Below, in pieces: positions 50,078 to 58,855 of a stretch of 61,016 nucleotides of DNA. Each line of letters begins with the position of its first letter. Positions within the stretch are counted from its first letter, which is position 1. Below the pieces are notes generated by a model. It had not been told where the DNA came from and did no database searches. It saw only the letters and a list, made by a program, of their open reading frames with translations. This DNA is from an uncultured Prevotellaceae bacterium (GTDB lineage: Bacteria; Bacteroidota; Bacteroidia; Bacteroidales; Bacteroidaceae): NCBI GenBank assembly GCA_902761905.1, contig CACWMK010000040.1, positions 1 through 61,016 on the forward strand. The letters run 5' to 3'. Made by a program: the position numbers and the translations under genes.

Positions 50078-50842
50078 ATGAAGAACGTATATTTTCTTTC
50101 CGATGCCCACCTTGGGTCGTTAGCCATTCCTCATGGACGAATGCAGGAACGCCGACTGGTACGTTTCCTAGATTCAATCAAGGAAAAGGCTGCCACTATA
50201 TATCTGCTTGGCGACATGTTCGACTTCTGGTATGAGTACAAATTTGTAGTGCCCAAAGGGTTTACGCGATTCCTGGGCAAGCTGTCGGAACTGACCGATA
50301 TGGGTGTAGAGATACATTACTTTATCGGCAACCACGACATCTGGGCCTACGAATACTTGGAGAAAGAGTGTGGTGTGATTCTGCACAAGAAGCCCGAGAC
50401 CACCGAGATATACGGAAAGATGTTCTACCTGGCCCATGGCGACGGACTAGGCGATCCCAATAAGAGTTTCAAACTAATCAAGAGTATATTCCACAACAAG
50501 GCTTGCCAATGGGCGTTCTCTGCTCTGCATCCACGCTGGGGTATGTGGTTCGGTCTGAACTGGGCCAAGCATAGCCGACTGAAGCGCCCTAACGGCGAGG
50601 AGCCTGCATATATGGGAGAGAACCGTGAGCATCTGGTGCTCTACACAAAGAAGTACATACAGTACCACTCTAATGTAGACTACTTCATCTATGGTCATCG
50701 CCACATAGAAGTCGACCTGCAGCTAACCAAGAAAGCACGTATGATTATCTTAGGCGACTGGATTACCCAGTTCTCCTACGTGGTTTACGACGGCGAACAC
50801 CTTCTGCTATCACAGTATATCGAAGGCGAAAGCCAACCGTAA
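50078..50842 (+). CDS. lpxH: UDP-2,3-diacylglucosamine diphosphatase-like metallophosphoesterase
   Basis: 254 residues from the ATG at 50078 (MKNVYFLSDAHLGS); the longer frame overlaps the previous gene. Calcineurin-type metal motifs in order: SDAHLG, GDMFDFWYEY, GNHDIW, LAHGDGLGD and YGHRH. The GDMFDFW form marks the LpxH branch, which hydrolyses UDP-2,3-diacylglucosamine to lipid X in lipid A synthesis. It is translationally close to the sufT-like gene and convergent with the sugar kinase, with 6 nt between stops. Confidence 0.88.
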   Translation: MKNVYFLSDAHLGSLAIPHGRMQERRLVRFLDSIKEKAATIYLLGDMFDFWYEYKFVVPKGFTRFLGKLSELTDMGVEIHYFIGNHDIWAYEYLEKECGVILHKKPETTEIYGKMFYLAHGDGLGDPNKSFKLIKSIFHNKACQWAFSALHPRWGMWFGLNWAKHSRLKRPNGEEPAYMGENREHLVLYTKKYIQYHSNVDYFIYGHRHIEVDLQLTKKARMIILGDWITQFSYVVYDGEHLLLSQYIEGESQP

Positions 50843-50848
50843 TAGAGA

Positions 50849-51910
50849 TTATCCAAATGTCTTATACAGGGTCGACATATTGTGTCGGCCTTTCATTGTC
50901 TCCAAGATTTCATCCTCGGTCGACAGGTTGAAGTCGCCAGGAATAGTATTCTTTAGTGCAGCTGCTGCAAGAGAATAGTTCAGCTGCTTCTGCTTGTCAT
51001 CAGGGAACAGACTGATGGCATGCAGCCATCCACCCATAAAAGCATCACCAACTCCAACAGGATCTATCACATCAGGAATATCTATAATAGGTGCCTGAAG
51101 CAGATTGCCCTCGGTCCATAGCAACGCAGTAAGTGTATGATGATTTGAGCTGACGATATTACGCATACCCATCATCCAATGCTTTACTCGTGGATAGTTA
51201 GTATGCAGTTCATCGAACCATTCGCCATACTCTTTCATCTGCATTTCGAAGTTAGAGTCGATAGCAGTGAAAGGTGGTTGAGGATGCTGTGATAGCCAGT
51301 CGAACTCGATAGCATCGCCAAACATCATATCGCATCGTGACAGCATACGACTCAGCGTTTCGCGAGGCTGGGCTCCTTCATACTTCCATAGATTCTTACG
51401 GTAGTTTATATCAAAACAGATAGTAACGCCCAACTCATCAGCAATATCGAGAGCCTCGAAAGTGGCCTCAGCTGCTTGAGGAGAAATAGCCGCCGTAATA
51501 CCCGATACATGGAAATAGTCACAGTCCTTTAGTATCTCGCGCCAAGGGATCATACCTGGCTTCAAGTCGTAATAAGCCGATCCTGATCGGTCGTAGATAA
51601 CCTTAGCAGCACGCATACCAGCAGCGGGTTCAAAGTAGTATGTGCCTATGCGTTGTCCTCCATAGAGAACATGGCTGGTATTTACACCTAATTGGGCAAG
51701 GTTCATAGCGCCAGCATGTCCTACCGGAGTATCGGGCAATCGTGTGATATAGGTTACATTCTCACCCTGAGTGGCCAGCGACACAGCCACATTAGCCTCA
51801 CTTCCACCATACTTACTTGTAAACAGGTCGCCCTGCGTCAGTCGCAGTTGACCAGGCTTAGAGAACCTGAGCAGCAACTCACCAAATGTTACTATCTTTT
51901 TTCCATTCAT
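50849..51910 (-). CDS. kdgK: PfkB family sugar kinase, 2-dehydro-3-deoxygluconokinase-like
   Basis: 353 residues. The start is the ATG at 51910 (MNGKKIVTFGELLLRF). Ribokinase-fold marks are GGSEANVAVSLATQGENVTYITRLPDTPVG near the N-terminus, YDRSGSAYYDL, CFDINYRKNLW and the C-terminal DPVGVGDAFMGGWL with the catalytic Asp in GVGD. The combination with FGELLLRFSKP fits KDG kinases, which phosphorylate 2-keto-3-deoxygluconate from uronic-acid degradation. No KDG aldolase lies beside it, so the substrate is tentative. Its own promoter lies upstream. Confidence 0.8.
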   Translation of the reverse strand: MNGKKIVTFGELLLRFSKPGQLRLTQGDLFTSKYGGSEANVAVSLATQGENVTYITRLPDTPVGHAGAMNLAQLGVNTSHVLYGGQRIGTYYFEPAAGMRAAKVIYDRSGSAYYDLKPGMIPWREILKDCDYFHVSGITAAISPQAAEATFEALDIADELGVTICFDINYRKNLWKYEGAQPRETLSRMLSRCDMMFGDAIEFDWLSQHPQPPFTAIDSNFEMQMKEYGEWFDELHTNYPRVKHWMMGMRNIVSSNHHTLTALLWTEGNLLQAPIIDIPDVIDPVGVGDAFMGGWLHAISLFPDDKQKQLNYSLAAAALKNTIPGDFNLSTEDEILETMKGRHNMSTLYKTFG

Positions 51911-51937
51911 GTTGGTATACTCTCTTAAAAATTTCTG

Positions 51938-51945
51938 CAAAGATA
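51938..51945 (-). promoter_or_regulatory. -7 box for the sugar kinase gene
   Basis: TATCTTTG on the minus strand is an exact TAnnTTTG match, 27 nt before the ATG. Confidence 0.6.
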
Positions 51946-52047
51946 CATATTTTAATTCAAAAAGACTTAATGTTACATTAATTTTTATATCTGTAAGATA
52001 ATATAAGATTCCATTTTGGAAAGATATGCAATTGAGAAAACTAAGTG

Positions 52048-52605
52048 ATGTATCGACTAATGTTCATAGGTTTGTTTTTGCTATGGAGTGTTGGGATAAT
52101 GGCCCAACGCAAACTGACAGTGGCCAGCTTGGAAACAAAAACCCCACAGCGAGATATAAAGGTCCGCATAGACAACGGGCCAGAGATAACCACACCCTGG
52201 AATGGAGAGTTTGAGGTGCCAGACAGTTTTAAGCGAATCGACTTCTGTCATCCTAAGTTTCAGCGACGATATGTGTTGCATAATGAAGTGAGGGGCGACA
52301 CCATCTATCTGATACCTATACGAAATGCTATCAACGAAGTTGTGATATACGGAAAGGACCGTCGCAAAGACATGATGGCCAATATTATGCAGCCAGCAAT
52401 ACCTAAAGAACCTGAGTTGCCACAAGTAGTACCTCCAGGACCTGATGTTATAGCGCTATTGATGTGGACATGGGACCACACATTCGGTCCTAAAGTTGAA
52501 GCACGTCACAAACGTAAGCAGGCTCTGAAGAAGGTGCGTGCACAAGAACAGGAATATGAAGCAAAATGGGAGGCGCTAAAAGCACCTCCCAAGAAAAAAG
52601 AATGA
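52048..52605 (+). CDS. Exported orphan carboxypeptidase-D-like domain protein
   Basis: 185 residues from the ATG at 52048 (a GTG one codon earlier is possible). The signal peptide ends near GIMAQ. Residues about 20-100 follow the pattern of the CPD-like domain that precedes TonB plugs: DIKVRIDNGPEITTPWNGEFEVPDS, then IDFCHPKF, then LIPIRNAINEVVIYGKD, which mimics the LDEVVVxG box. No plug or barrel follows. Instead there is a Pro-rich stretch (about 113-130) and a charged Lys/Glu/Ala helix to the end (PPKKKE). The function is unknown. I infer the domain only from the pattern. It stands alone between the kinase and ackA and is convergent with ackA. Confidence 0.6.
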   Translation: MYRLMFIGLFLLWSVGIMAQRKLTVASLETKTPQRDIKVRIDNGPEITTPWNGEFEVPDSFKRIDFCHPKFQRRYVLHNEVRGDTIYLIPIRNAINEVVIYGKDRRKDMMANIMQPAIPKEPELPQVVPPGPDVIALLMWTWDHTFGPKVEARHKRKQALKKVRAQEQEYEAKWEALKAPPKKKE

Positions 52606-52617
52606 TATTGCGAATGC

Positions 52618-53811
52618 TTATTTCAGCAGATTCATTGTGTCTGTAGCAATCATCAACTCCTCATCGGTTGGGATAACAACCACCTTAACCTTAGAGTCGT
52701 CGGCTGAAATGATAGCCTCTTCGCCGCGAACCTTGTTGCGCTCCTCATCGAATTTTACGCCCAGGAACTCCAAGCCTTCGCATACTGCAGAGCGCATAGA
52801 AACCTGATTCTCGCCTACACCGGCTGTGAAGACAATCACATCAACACCACCCATAGCAGCAGCGTAAGCACCGATATACTTCTTGATACGATAGAAGTAC
52901 ATCTGCTGAGCCAGTACAGCCTTAGGCTCACCAGCTTTAGCAGCGTTCTCTACGTCGCGCATATCGCTAGAACCACCAGTAATACCAGCAACACCGCTCT
53001 TCTTGTTGAGCAGGTTGCTCATACCATCAGCATCGAGACCAAGCTTCTTCTCAAGGAAGGTTACTGCACCACCGTCGATATCGCCGGCACGAGTACCCAT
53101 AACAAGTCCCTCCAGAGGAGTAAGACCCATTGAGGTATCGATACACCTGCCATCCAGGACTGCTGCGATAGAGCCACCGTTACCGATGTGACAAGTAATC
53201 ATCTTGGTTCCCTCAGCCTTCATGCCAAGGAACTCAAGTGCGCGTGCAGAAACATAGCGATGTGATGTTCCGTGGAATCCATAACGACGCACACCATACT
53301 TCTCGTAGAGATCGTAAGGAATAGCGTACATATAAGCTTTGGCTGGCATGGTCTGATGGAAGGCTGTGTCGAACACACCTACCTGAGGCAGGCCAGGCAT
53401 AAGCTCCTTAACAGCGTTTACACCCTTCAAGTTGGCAGGGTTATGCAGTGGAGCCAGGTCAGAGCACTCCTCGAAGGCCTTCAGAACCTCGTCGTTAAGG
53501 ATAACGCTCTTATTGAACTTCTCGCCACCATGCACCATACGATGACCTACAGCGTCGATCTCGTCGAGACTCTTGATAACACCAATCTCTGGATCGGTGA
53601 GCAAAGAGAAGATGAACTTAACACCCTCGGTATGCTCGGGGATGTCGTGCATAATCTGCTTCTTCTCGCCATTGGCCAACTTCACCTTAACAAAGGCATT
53701 GTCCAAGCCTACACGCTCAGCACCACCGCTGGTCATCACACTCTTGTCGTCCATATTGTACAGAGCGTACTTGATTGACGACGAACCACAATTCAATACA
53801 AGGATTTTCAT
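52618..53811 (-). CDS. ackA: Acetate kinase
   Basis: 397-residue ASKHA-fold kinase making acetate and ATP from acetyl phosphate. Visible: MKILVLNCGSSSIKY, GHRMVHGGEKF, FDTAFHQTMP, the YGFHGTSHRYVS signature, MTCHIGNGGS-type loop (ITCHIGNGGSIAA), VMGTRAGDIDGG and VFTAGVGENQ. Full length. It follows pta by 31 nt of repeat-rich spacer on the same strand, giving the Pta-AckA acetate route expected of a fermenting anaerobe. Confidence 0.98.
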   Translation of the reverse strand: MKILVLNCGSSSIKYALYNMDDKSVMTSGGAERVGLDNAFVKVKLANGEKKQIMHDIPEHTEGVKFIFSLLTDPEIGVIKSLDEIDAVGHRMVHGGEKFNKSVILNDEVLKAFEECSDLAPLHNPANLKGVNAVKELMPGLPQVGVFDTAFHQTMPAKAYMYAIPYDLYEKYGVRRYGFHGTSHRYVSARALEFLGMKAEGTKMITCHIGNGGSIAAVLDGRCIDTSMGLTPLEGLVMGTRAGDIDGGAVTFLEKKLGLDADGMSNLLNKKSGVAGITGGSSDMRDVENAAKAGEPKAVLAQQMYFYRIKKYIGAYAAAMGGVDVIVFTAGVGENQVSMRSAVCEGLEFLGVKFDEERNKVRGEEAIISADDSKVKVVVIPTDEELMIATDTMNLLK

Positions 53812-53816
53812 TTTTT

Positions 53817-53842
53817 CTTAACTTTTAATTCTTAACTCTTAA
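53817..53842. repeat. TTAAGAATTAAAAG-type repeat between pta and ackA
   Basis: Tandem CTTAACT/CTTAATT units fill the 31-nt spacer, the same family as at 45311-45351 and 56507-56586. Confidence 0.7.
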
Positions 53843-54853
53843 CTACTTCTTCGCGTCCATAGCCTGACAAGCAGTGATGGCAATCATGTAGTAGATATCA
53901 TCGATAGAGCAACCACGTGACAGGTCGTTTACAGGACGTGCGATACCCTGCAGAACCGGACCGATAGCGATAGCATCGCCCAGACGCTGAACCATCTTAT
54001 AGCCGATGTTTCCAACCTCGAGGTTAGGGAATACCAGTACATTGGCCTTACCAGCGATATCAGAACCAGGAGCCTTCTTGGCACCAACTGATGGAACCAG
54101 AGCTGCATCTGCCTGCAACTCACCATCAATCTTCAGTGTTGGGTCGAGTTCCTTAGCCAGACGAGTTGCCTCAACAACCTTGTCTACAACCTCGTGCTTA
54201 GCGCTACCCTTAGTAGAGAAACTGAGCATAGCCACGCGTGGATCCTTGAAACCTGCTACTGCCTTTGCCATCTGAGCTGTGCAGACAGCAATCTGTGAAA
54301 GCTGATTTGCATCAGGCATTGGTGTTACAGCAACGTCGGCAACTACCAGAACGCCATCCTCACCATACTGCTTCTGCTTAGAGATGAGCAGCAGACCACC
54401 ACTAACACAAGTGATACCAGGCTGGCACTTGATAATCTGAAGAGCTGGACGCAGTGTATCGCCAGTAGTAGACAGGGCACCAGAGATCTGACCATCTGCA
54501 CCCTCGGTCTTGATAATCATACAACCCAGATACAGAGGATTCTTGATGAGCTTACGAGCCTCCTCGATTGTCATACCCTTGCTCTTGCGAATCTCGGCCA
54601 ACTTCTCAGCCAGTTCCTCGCTCTTGTCGTAGTTCTCTGGGTCGATAAGAGTAGCCTTACCAATGTTTGTGAGCCCCTTCTCCTTAGCCAGAGCCTCAAC
54701 CTTAGCAGGATTACCAATCAGAATAATGTCTGCGAGCTCGTCGGCCAAAGCCTTGTCGGCTGCACAGAGTGTACGCTCCTCTTCTGCCTCAGGGAGTACG
54801 ATGCGCTGCTTGTTACTCTTAGCACGCGCTACAATTGAACTTAATAGATCCAT
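53843..54853 (-). CDS. pta: Phosphate acetyltransferase
   Basis: 336-residue short-form Pta (catalytic domain only, no DRTGG N-domain), converting acetyl-CoA and phosphate to acetyl phosphate. Marks are RIVLPEAEEERTL, KNPLYLGCMIIKTEGADGQISGALSTTGDTLRPAL (residues about 104-138 in pieces), VADVAVTPMPDANQLSQIA and GKANVLVFPNLEVGNIGYK. It lies upstream of ackA, and 43 nt follow cdaA. Confidence 0.97.
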   Translation of the reverse strand: MDLLSSIVARAKSNKQRIVLPEAEEERTLCAADKALADELADIILIGNPAKVEALAKEKGLTNIGKATLIDPENYDKSEELAEKLAEIRKSKGMTIEEARKLIKNPLYLGCMIIKTEGADGQISGALSTTGDTLRPALQIIKCQPGITCVSGGLLLISKQKQYGEDGVLVVADVAVTPMPDANQLSQIAVCTAQMAKAVAGFKDPRVAMLSFSTKGSAKHEVVDKVVEATRLAKELDPTLKIDGELQADAALVPSVGAKKAPGSDIAGKANVLVFPNLEVGNIGYKMVQRLGDAIAIGPVLQGIARPVNDLSRGCSIDDIYYMIAITACQAMDAKK

Positions 54854-54896
54854 AATTTGATTTGTTTTAAAAATGTTATATATATATTATTCCTTT

Positions 54897-55676
54897 TTAT
54901 TCTAATTCCTTTGTCAATATGCTCTCCAACTCCTCAGCCGATAGACGCAGTTTGAACTGTCCGCTTACGGCTACCGATATCGAGCCAGTCTCCTCGGATA
55001 CGACAACCGCTACCGCATCACTCTCCTGCGACACGCCCATAGCAGCACGATGTCGTAATCCCAACTCTTTAGGAATGTCCATATCATGACTAACAGGCAG
55101 GATACAACCGGCTGCTCTGATACGTTTCTTAGAGATTATCATAGCTCCGTCGTGTAGAGGAGAATTCTTGAAGAAGATATTCTCGATGAGACGCTGATTG
55201 ATGTTAGAGTCAATCTGGTCGCCTGTTACAGCAATCTCGTCAAGAGGCATCGCACGCTCTATCACGATAAGAGCGCCAACCTTGCCACGGCTCATATTCA
55301 TCGATGCCATAACTACCGGCATAATGATTTCCTTTAGCGCTTTCTTTTCGTCTTCATCAGCACTCTTTGTCGAGAACAGCTTGGCAAACGCTCTCATACG
55401 ACGGTGTGCTCCTACGTTATACAGGAACTTACGAATCTCATCCTGGAAAAGCACGATGAGAGCGATAACACCCACGGCAACCAGTTTATCGAGTATCGAA
55501 CCAAGAAGTTTCATCTCGACCACCTGCGACACAAACAGCCACGTAACCACGAACACCAAAATGCCGATAAACACATTCAGCGAACGCGACTCACGCATAA
55601 GCCTGTAGATATAGTAGAGTATCATCGCTACAAGCAGTATGTCGATAAAATCTTTTATTCCGAACTCGAAGAACAT
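54897..55676 (-). CDS. cdaA: Diadenylate cyclase CdaA
   Basis: 259-residue membrane enzyme making c-di-AMP from two ATP. Three membrane helices (about 10-26, 33-52, 62-78) precede the DAC domain (about 95-250), which has the catalytic LHDGAMI (DGA 176-178) and GLRHRAAMG (RHR 208-210) motifs, then VSEETGSISVA. Full length. It lies 2 nt after folP on the minus strand, so they are co-transcribed. The usual Firmicute partners cdaR and glmM are absent here. Confidence 0.95.
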   Translation of the reverse strand: MFFEFGIKDFIDILLVAMILYYIYRLMRESRSLNVFIGILVFVVTWLFVSQVVEMKLLGSILDKLVAVGVIALIVLFQDEIRKFLYNVGAHRRMRAFAKLFSTKSADEDEKKALKEIIMPVVMASMNMSRGKVGALIVIERAMPLDEIAVTGDQIDSNINQRLIENIFFKNSPLHDGAMIISKKRIRAAGCILPVSHDMDIPKELGLRHRAAMGVSQESDAVAVVVSEETGSISVAVSGQFKLRLSAEELESILTKELE

Positions 55677-55678
55677 TC

Positions 55679-56479
55679 TTATTTGACGATATTACTATTT
55701 AACGATTGTACTATTCTAACGCATTCAACTGCTTGCTTCACATCGTGTACTCGCAGTATGTGAGCACCCTTCATCAGTGAAATAGTGTTGAGCACCGTTG
55801 TACCGTTTAGAGACTCCGTGGGAGTTATGCCCAATAGTTTAAAGATCATCGACTTGCGAGAAATACCCACCAATAGCGGGAGTTCCATCACATGCAGTCG
55901 CTCCATCTCGTTCATAATCTCATAGTTCTGTTCCAGAGTCTTGCCGAAGCCGAAACCAGGATCGAGGATGATATCACATGCACCAAAGTCGCGCAGCTGC
56001 TGCACCTGCTGTGCAAAGTTCAACAGCATCTGCTTGAGTGTGGGCTGTTGCGACATTAATATATAAGGTACGTGCAAGCGACTAACCAAGCGATACATTG
56101 CCTCACAACCCTCGCTCACATCGTTTATGATGTCGGCGCCAAACTCCTCAACCGTCATTCGCGCCACATCGGTACGGAAAGTATCTACCGAAATTACTGC
56201 ATCGGGCAACTCACGACGGATAATGCCCAAGCCGAAACGCAAACGCTCCATCTCCTCAGCCTCCGACACTTCAGTTCCACCTGGACGGGTAGAATAACCG
56301 CCCACATCGATCATACTAGCTCCTTCGTCTATTATCTGGTGACAACGTTGCACAATTTCAGCTTCAGTCTGCACTCGACTTCCTGCATAAAAAGAGTCGG
56401 GTGTGACGTTCAGGATTCCCATCACCTGAGGGGTGCTGAAATCCATCAATTTGCCTCGAATTTTAATCGTATAGCTCAT
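55679..56479 (-). CDS. folP: Dihydropteroate synthase
   Basis: 266-residue TIM-barrel enzyme joining p-aminobenzoate to the pterin pyrophosphate in folate synthesis. Marks are QVMGILNVTPDSFYAG, IDVGGYSTRPGG, SVDTFRTDVA, INDVSEGC, ILDPGFGFGKTLEQN and LVGISRKSMI. The start is set at the ATG at 56479. A GTG at 56488 is in frame but overlaps the -7 box, so it cannot be in the mRNA. Relatives begin with the same short IKIRGKLMDFS lead. cdaA follows after 2 nt. Confidence 0.95.
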   Translation of the reverse strand: MSYTIKIRGKLMDFSTPQVMGILNVTPDSFYAGSRVQTEAEIVQRCHQIIDEGASMIDVGGYSTRPGGTEVSEAEEMERLRFGLGIIRRELPDAVISVDTFRTDVARMTVEEFGADIINDVSEGCEAMYRLVSRLHVPYILMSQQPTLKQMLLNFAQQVQQLRDFGACDIILDPGFGFGKTLEQNYEIMNEMERLHVMELPLLVGISRKSMIFKLLGITPTESLNGTTVLNTISLMKGAHILRVHDVKQAVECVRIVQSLNSNIVK

Positions 56480-56487
56480 ATCGCCCA

Positions 56488-56495
56488 CAAAGATA
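56488..56495 (-). promoter_or_regulatory. -7 box for folP-cdaA
   Basis: TATCTTTG on the minus strand is an exact TAnnTTTG match, only about 8 nt before the folP ATG. The mRNA would be nearly leaderless. Confidence 0.55.
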
Positions 56496-56506
56496 CAAAT
56501 TAATTA

Positions 56507-56586
56507 TGAATTAAGAGTTAAGAGTAAAGAAAAACAGCCTCTATCATACATTTTTTCTTAATTCTTAACTCTTAACTCTTAACTTT
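56507..56586. repeat. Inverted TTAAGAGTTAAGAATTAAG repeats between folP and murF
   Basis: GAATTAAGAGTTAAGAG (from 56507) and CTTAATTCTTAACTCTTAAC (to about 56584) are inverse copies around a roughly 40-nt middle and could form a long AT-rich hairpin. Same family as the spacers at 45311 and 53817. Confidence 0.7.
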
Positions 56587-56590
56587 TCCT

Positions 56591-56598
56591 TATCTTTG
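56591..56598 (+). promoter_or_regulatory. -7 box for murF
   Basis: TATCTTTG is an exact TAnnTTTG match, 20 nt before the murF ATG, directly after the repeat. Confidence 0.6.
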
Positions 56599-56618
56599 CA
56601 CCAAAATTCACGAAGTTT

Positions 56619-57950
56619 ATGGATATTAAGGAACTATACAAGCTTTATCAGCAACATCCGTGCATCACAACCGATAGTCGTGACTGCCCTGAGGGAAGTA
56701 TCTTTCTTGCATTGAAAGGTGAGTCGTTTAACGGTAACAAATTTGCCTTGCAGGCACTCGAAAAAGGATGCAGCTATGCCATCGTAGATGAAGACATGGA
56801 CAACGATCCAAGAATCATCAAGGTAGACAACTGTCTGCAGACCTTTAAGGACCTAGCCCGTGAACATCGTCGCCAGTTCGACATCCCTGTAATCGGCATA
56901 ACAGGTACAAATGGCAAGACTACCACCAAGGAACTTATTGCCGCTGTACTCTCACAGAAATATAATGTGCTCTATACCCAGGGCAACTTTAACAATGATG
57001 TAGGCGTGCCCAAGACCCTGTTCCGCCTGAACAAGGACCACGAGATAGCAGTCATCGAGATGGGCGCCAGTCATCCTGGCGACATCAAGACTCTGGCCGA
57101 GACTGCCGAACCTACCTGCGGACTGATCACAAATGTAGGTCGGGCACATCTTCAGGGATTCGGTTCGTTCGAGGGGGTTATCAAGACCAAGTGCGAACTG
57201 TATGATTTCCTGCGCAGTCGCGAGGACAGTCTTATCTTTATCAATGCCGACAACGAATATCTGATTGATCAGATTGGCGATGACGAAGATATATGGATGT
57301 CGCCCTACTCTACCGATCCCGACAACCAGTATTCGTGCATCTCAGGCGAGATTATCGAATGCAACCCGTTCCTTAAGTTCCGTTGGCGCGAGCCTCTGAT
57401 GGTTCTTGAGGAGGAGGGGCGCAGCACCAAGTGGCATAAGGTACAGACCAAGCTCATTGGATCGTACAATATCGACAACCTGCTTGCAGCCATCGCAGTA
57501 GGTATCAACTTTGGAGTTGACCGCAAGAAGATTGTTGCAGCACTCGAAAAATACGAGCCATCAAACAATCGCAGTCAGATGACCGTAACAGAAAAGAATC
57601 ACCTGATAGTTGATGCATACAATGCCAACCCATCATCAATGCAGGCCGCACTCGAGAATTTCAAGCTTATGCAGGCCGAACACAAGATGGCAATTCTTGG
57701 CGCCATGCGCGAACTCGGCGAGGTTTCAGCCGAAGAGCATCAGCACGTAGTAGACTATCTCAAGACTACCGATGTAGAGACTGTATGGCTGGTGGGCGAA
57801 GAGTTTGAGGACGCAAAATGTGACTATCGCAAATTCAAGGACGTAGAAGAAGTGAAAGCTGCTATAGCTGCCGAAAAGCCAGAAGGACATTATATCCTCA
57901 TAAAGGGTTCTAACAGCACCAAACTATATCAACTGCCGGAACTGCTGTAA
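56619..57950 (+). CDS. murF: UDP-N-acetylmuramoyl-tripeptide--D-alanyl-D-alanine ligase
   Basis: 443-residue Mur ligase adding the D-Ala-D-Ala made by Ddl to the peptidoglycan precursor. The N-domain has ITTDSRDCPEGSIFLALKGE. The P-loop is GITGTNGKTTTKE (about 93-105), followed by NFNNDVGVP, EMGASHPGDI and TNVGRAHLQGFGS. The C-domain has VDAYNANPSSMQAAL and ILGAMRELG. Full length. It is probably followed on the same transcript by two exported proteins of unknown role. Confidence 0.96.
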   Translation: MDIKELYKLYQQHPCITTDSRDCPEGSIFLALKGESFNGNKFALQALEKGCSYAIVDEDMDNDPRIIKVDNCLQTFKDLAREHRRQFDIPVIGITGTNGKTTTKELIAAVLSQKYNVLYTQGNFNNDVGVPKTLFRLNKDHEIAVIEMGASHPGDIKTLAETAEPTCGLITNVGRAHLQGFGSFEGVIKTKCELYDFLRSREDSLIFINADNEYLIDQIGDDEDIWMSPYSTDPDNQYSCISGEIIECNPFLKFRWREPLMVLEEEGRSTKWHKVQTKLIGSYNIDNLLAAIAVGINFGVDRKKIVAALEKYEPSNNRSQMTVTEKNHLIVDAYNANPSSMQAALENFKLMQAEHKMAILGAMRELGEVSAEEHQHVVDYLKTTDVETVWLVGEEFEDAKCDYRKFKDVEEVKAAIAAEKPEGHYILIKGSNSTKLYQLPELL

Positions 57951-57952
57951 TA

Positions 57953-57976
57953 ATTGATAGTTGACAATTGACAATT
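57953..57976. repeat. Dispersed GTTGACAATTGACAATT repeat supplying a start codon
   Basis: Units ATTGATA, GTTGACA and ATTGACA in tandem fill the murF-lipoprotein gap. The likely TTG start of the next gene is inside. Confidence 0.75.
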
Positions 57977-58855
57977 AAAAGGTACATTGTTTGGACATGC
58001 CTGCTGGGGCTGCTAATGATTAGTTGCGGAAAGCAGAGACCTCAAGACGAAAGCCTTGAGCAATGTAATAGTGTGTACTATTGGCGCACCGACCTCAGGC
58101 TCGATTCAACCGAACGAGCATTCCTAAAGCAGTATAATATAAAAAAGGTATACTGTAGGTATTTTGATGTAGTGATGGGCGACAGCAGCATAGGCCCCAG
58201 GCCCAATGCAACAATCTCGTTTTCGGACTCTCTGCCCGACGGTATAGAGATAATCCCCACGATCTACATCACCGAGGACTGTATGCACAAACCACATAAG
58301 GACCTCGCCGAAAAGATAGTGCAGCGCATCCGTCAGATGAACGAGACTAATAATATAAATAATGTACACGAGATACAGATAGACTGCGACTACACCTCGA
58401 AGAGTCGCGCCACCTATTATCAGTTCCTCGAAACCATCAAATCACAACTGTCAACTATCCACTATCAATTGTCAACTACCATCCGCCTCCACCAGCTATC
58501 TATGCCTGTTCCACCTGTCGACTATGGCACATTGATGGTATACAACACAGGCGATCCCCGCAAGTGGCAGGAGCGTAATCCTATACTCGACTATCGCGAT
58601 GTGTATCCATATCTAAAGCATCTAGACCAGTACGCCCTGCCTCTGGCTGTAGCATATCCCGTTTATCTGTGGATACGCAACATACAGAACGTGAGAATTG
58701 AGCATAGCGTAGATGCGGCCGAAATACTTAAAGTAAAACATGCGATAGAGAAGGAACGTCCCAACTTGAGTAGTTCCATCATTACCTATCACTTGGAAAC
58801 AGATAATATTAACAGATATAAAACCGAAACCTATGAAGAAATTTATCGTCATTAG
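57968..58855 (+). CDS. Lipoprotein of unknown function, possible TIM-barrel fold
   Basis: 295 residues from a TTG start at 57968 inside a dispersed repeat. The lipobox MIS-C (Cys20) sits behind a normal hydrophobic stretch. The body has alternating strands and helices (NIKKVYCRYFDVV, IEIIPTIYI, HEIQIDCDYTSKSRATYYQFLETIK, GTLMVYNTGDPRKW, LPLAVAYPVYLWI), reminiscent of a barrel in the glycoside hydrolase or polysaccharide deacetylase style. I cannot assign a family. The conserved-looking acidic residues in QIDCDY could be functional. Residues about 160-174 (SQLSTIHYQLST) come from an inserted repeat. The stop overlaps the next gene by 23 nt. Confidence 0.6.
   Translation: MTIKRYIVWTCLLGLLMISCGKQRPQDESLEQCNSVYYWRTDLRLDSTERAFLKQYNIKKVYCRYFDVVMGDSSIGPRPNATISFSDSLPDGIEIIPTIYITEDCMHKPHKDLAEKIVQRIRQMNETNNINNVHEIQIDCDYTSKSRATYYQFLETIKSQLSTIHYQLSTTIRLHQLSMPVPPVDYGTLMVYNTGDPRKWQERNPILDYRDVYPYLKHLDQYALPLAVAYPVYLWIRNIQNVRIEHSVDAAEILKVKHAIEKERPNLSSSIITYHLETDNINRYKTETYEEIYRH
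58444..58478. repeat. Dispersed repeat inserted in frame within the lipoprotein gene
   Basis: ACAACTGTCAACTATC, then CACTATCAATTGTCAACT, is the inverse-orientation copy of the GTTGACAATTGACA family. It is translated as SQLSTIHYQLST without breaking the frame. Confidence 0.8.
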
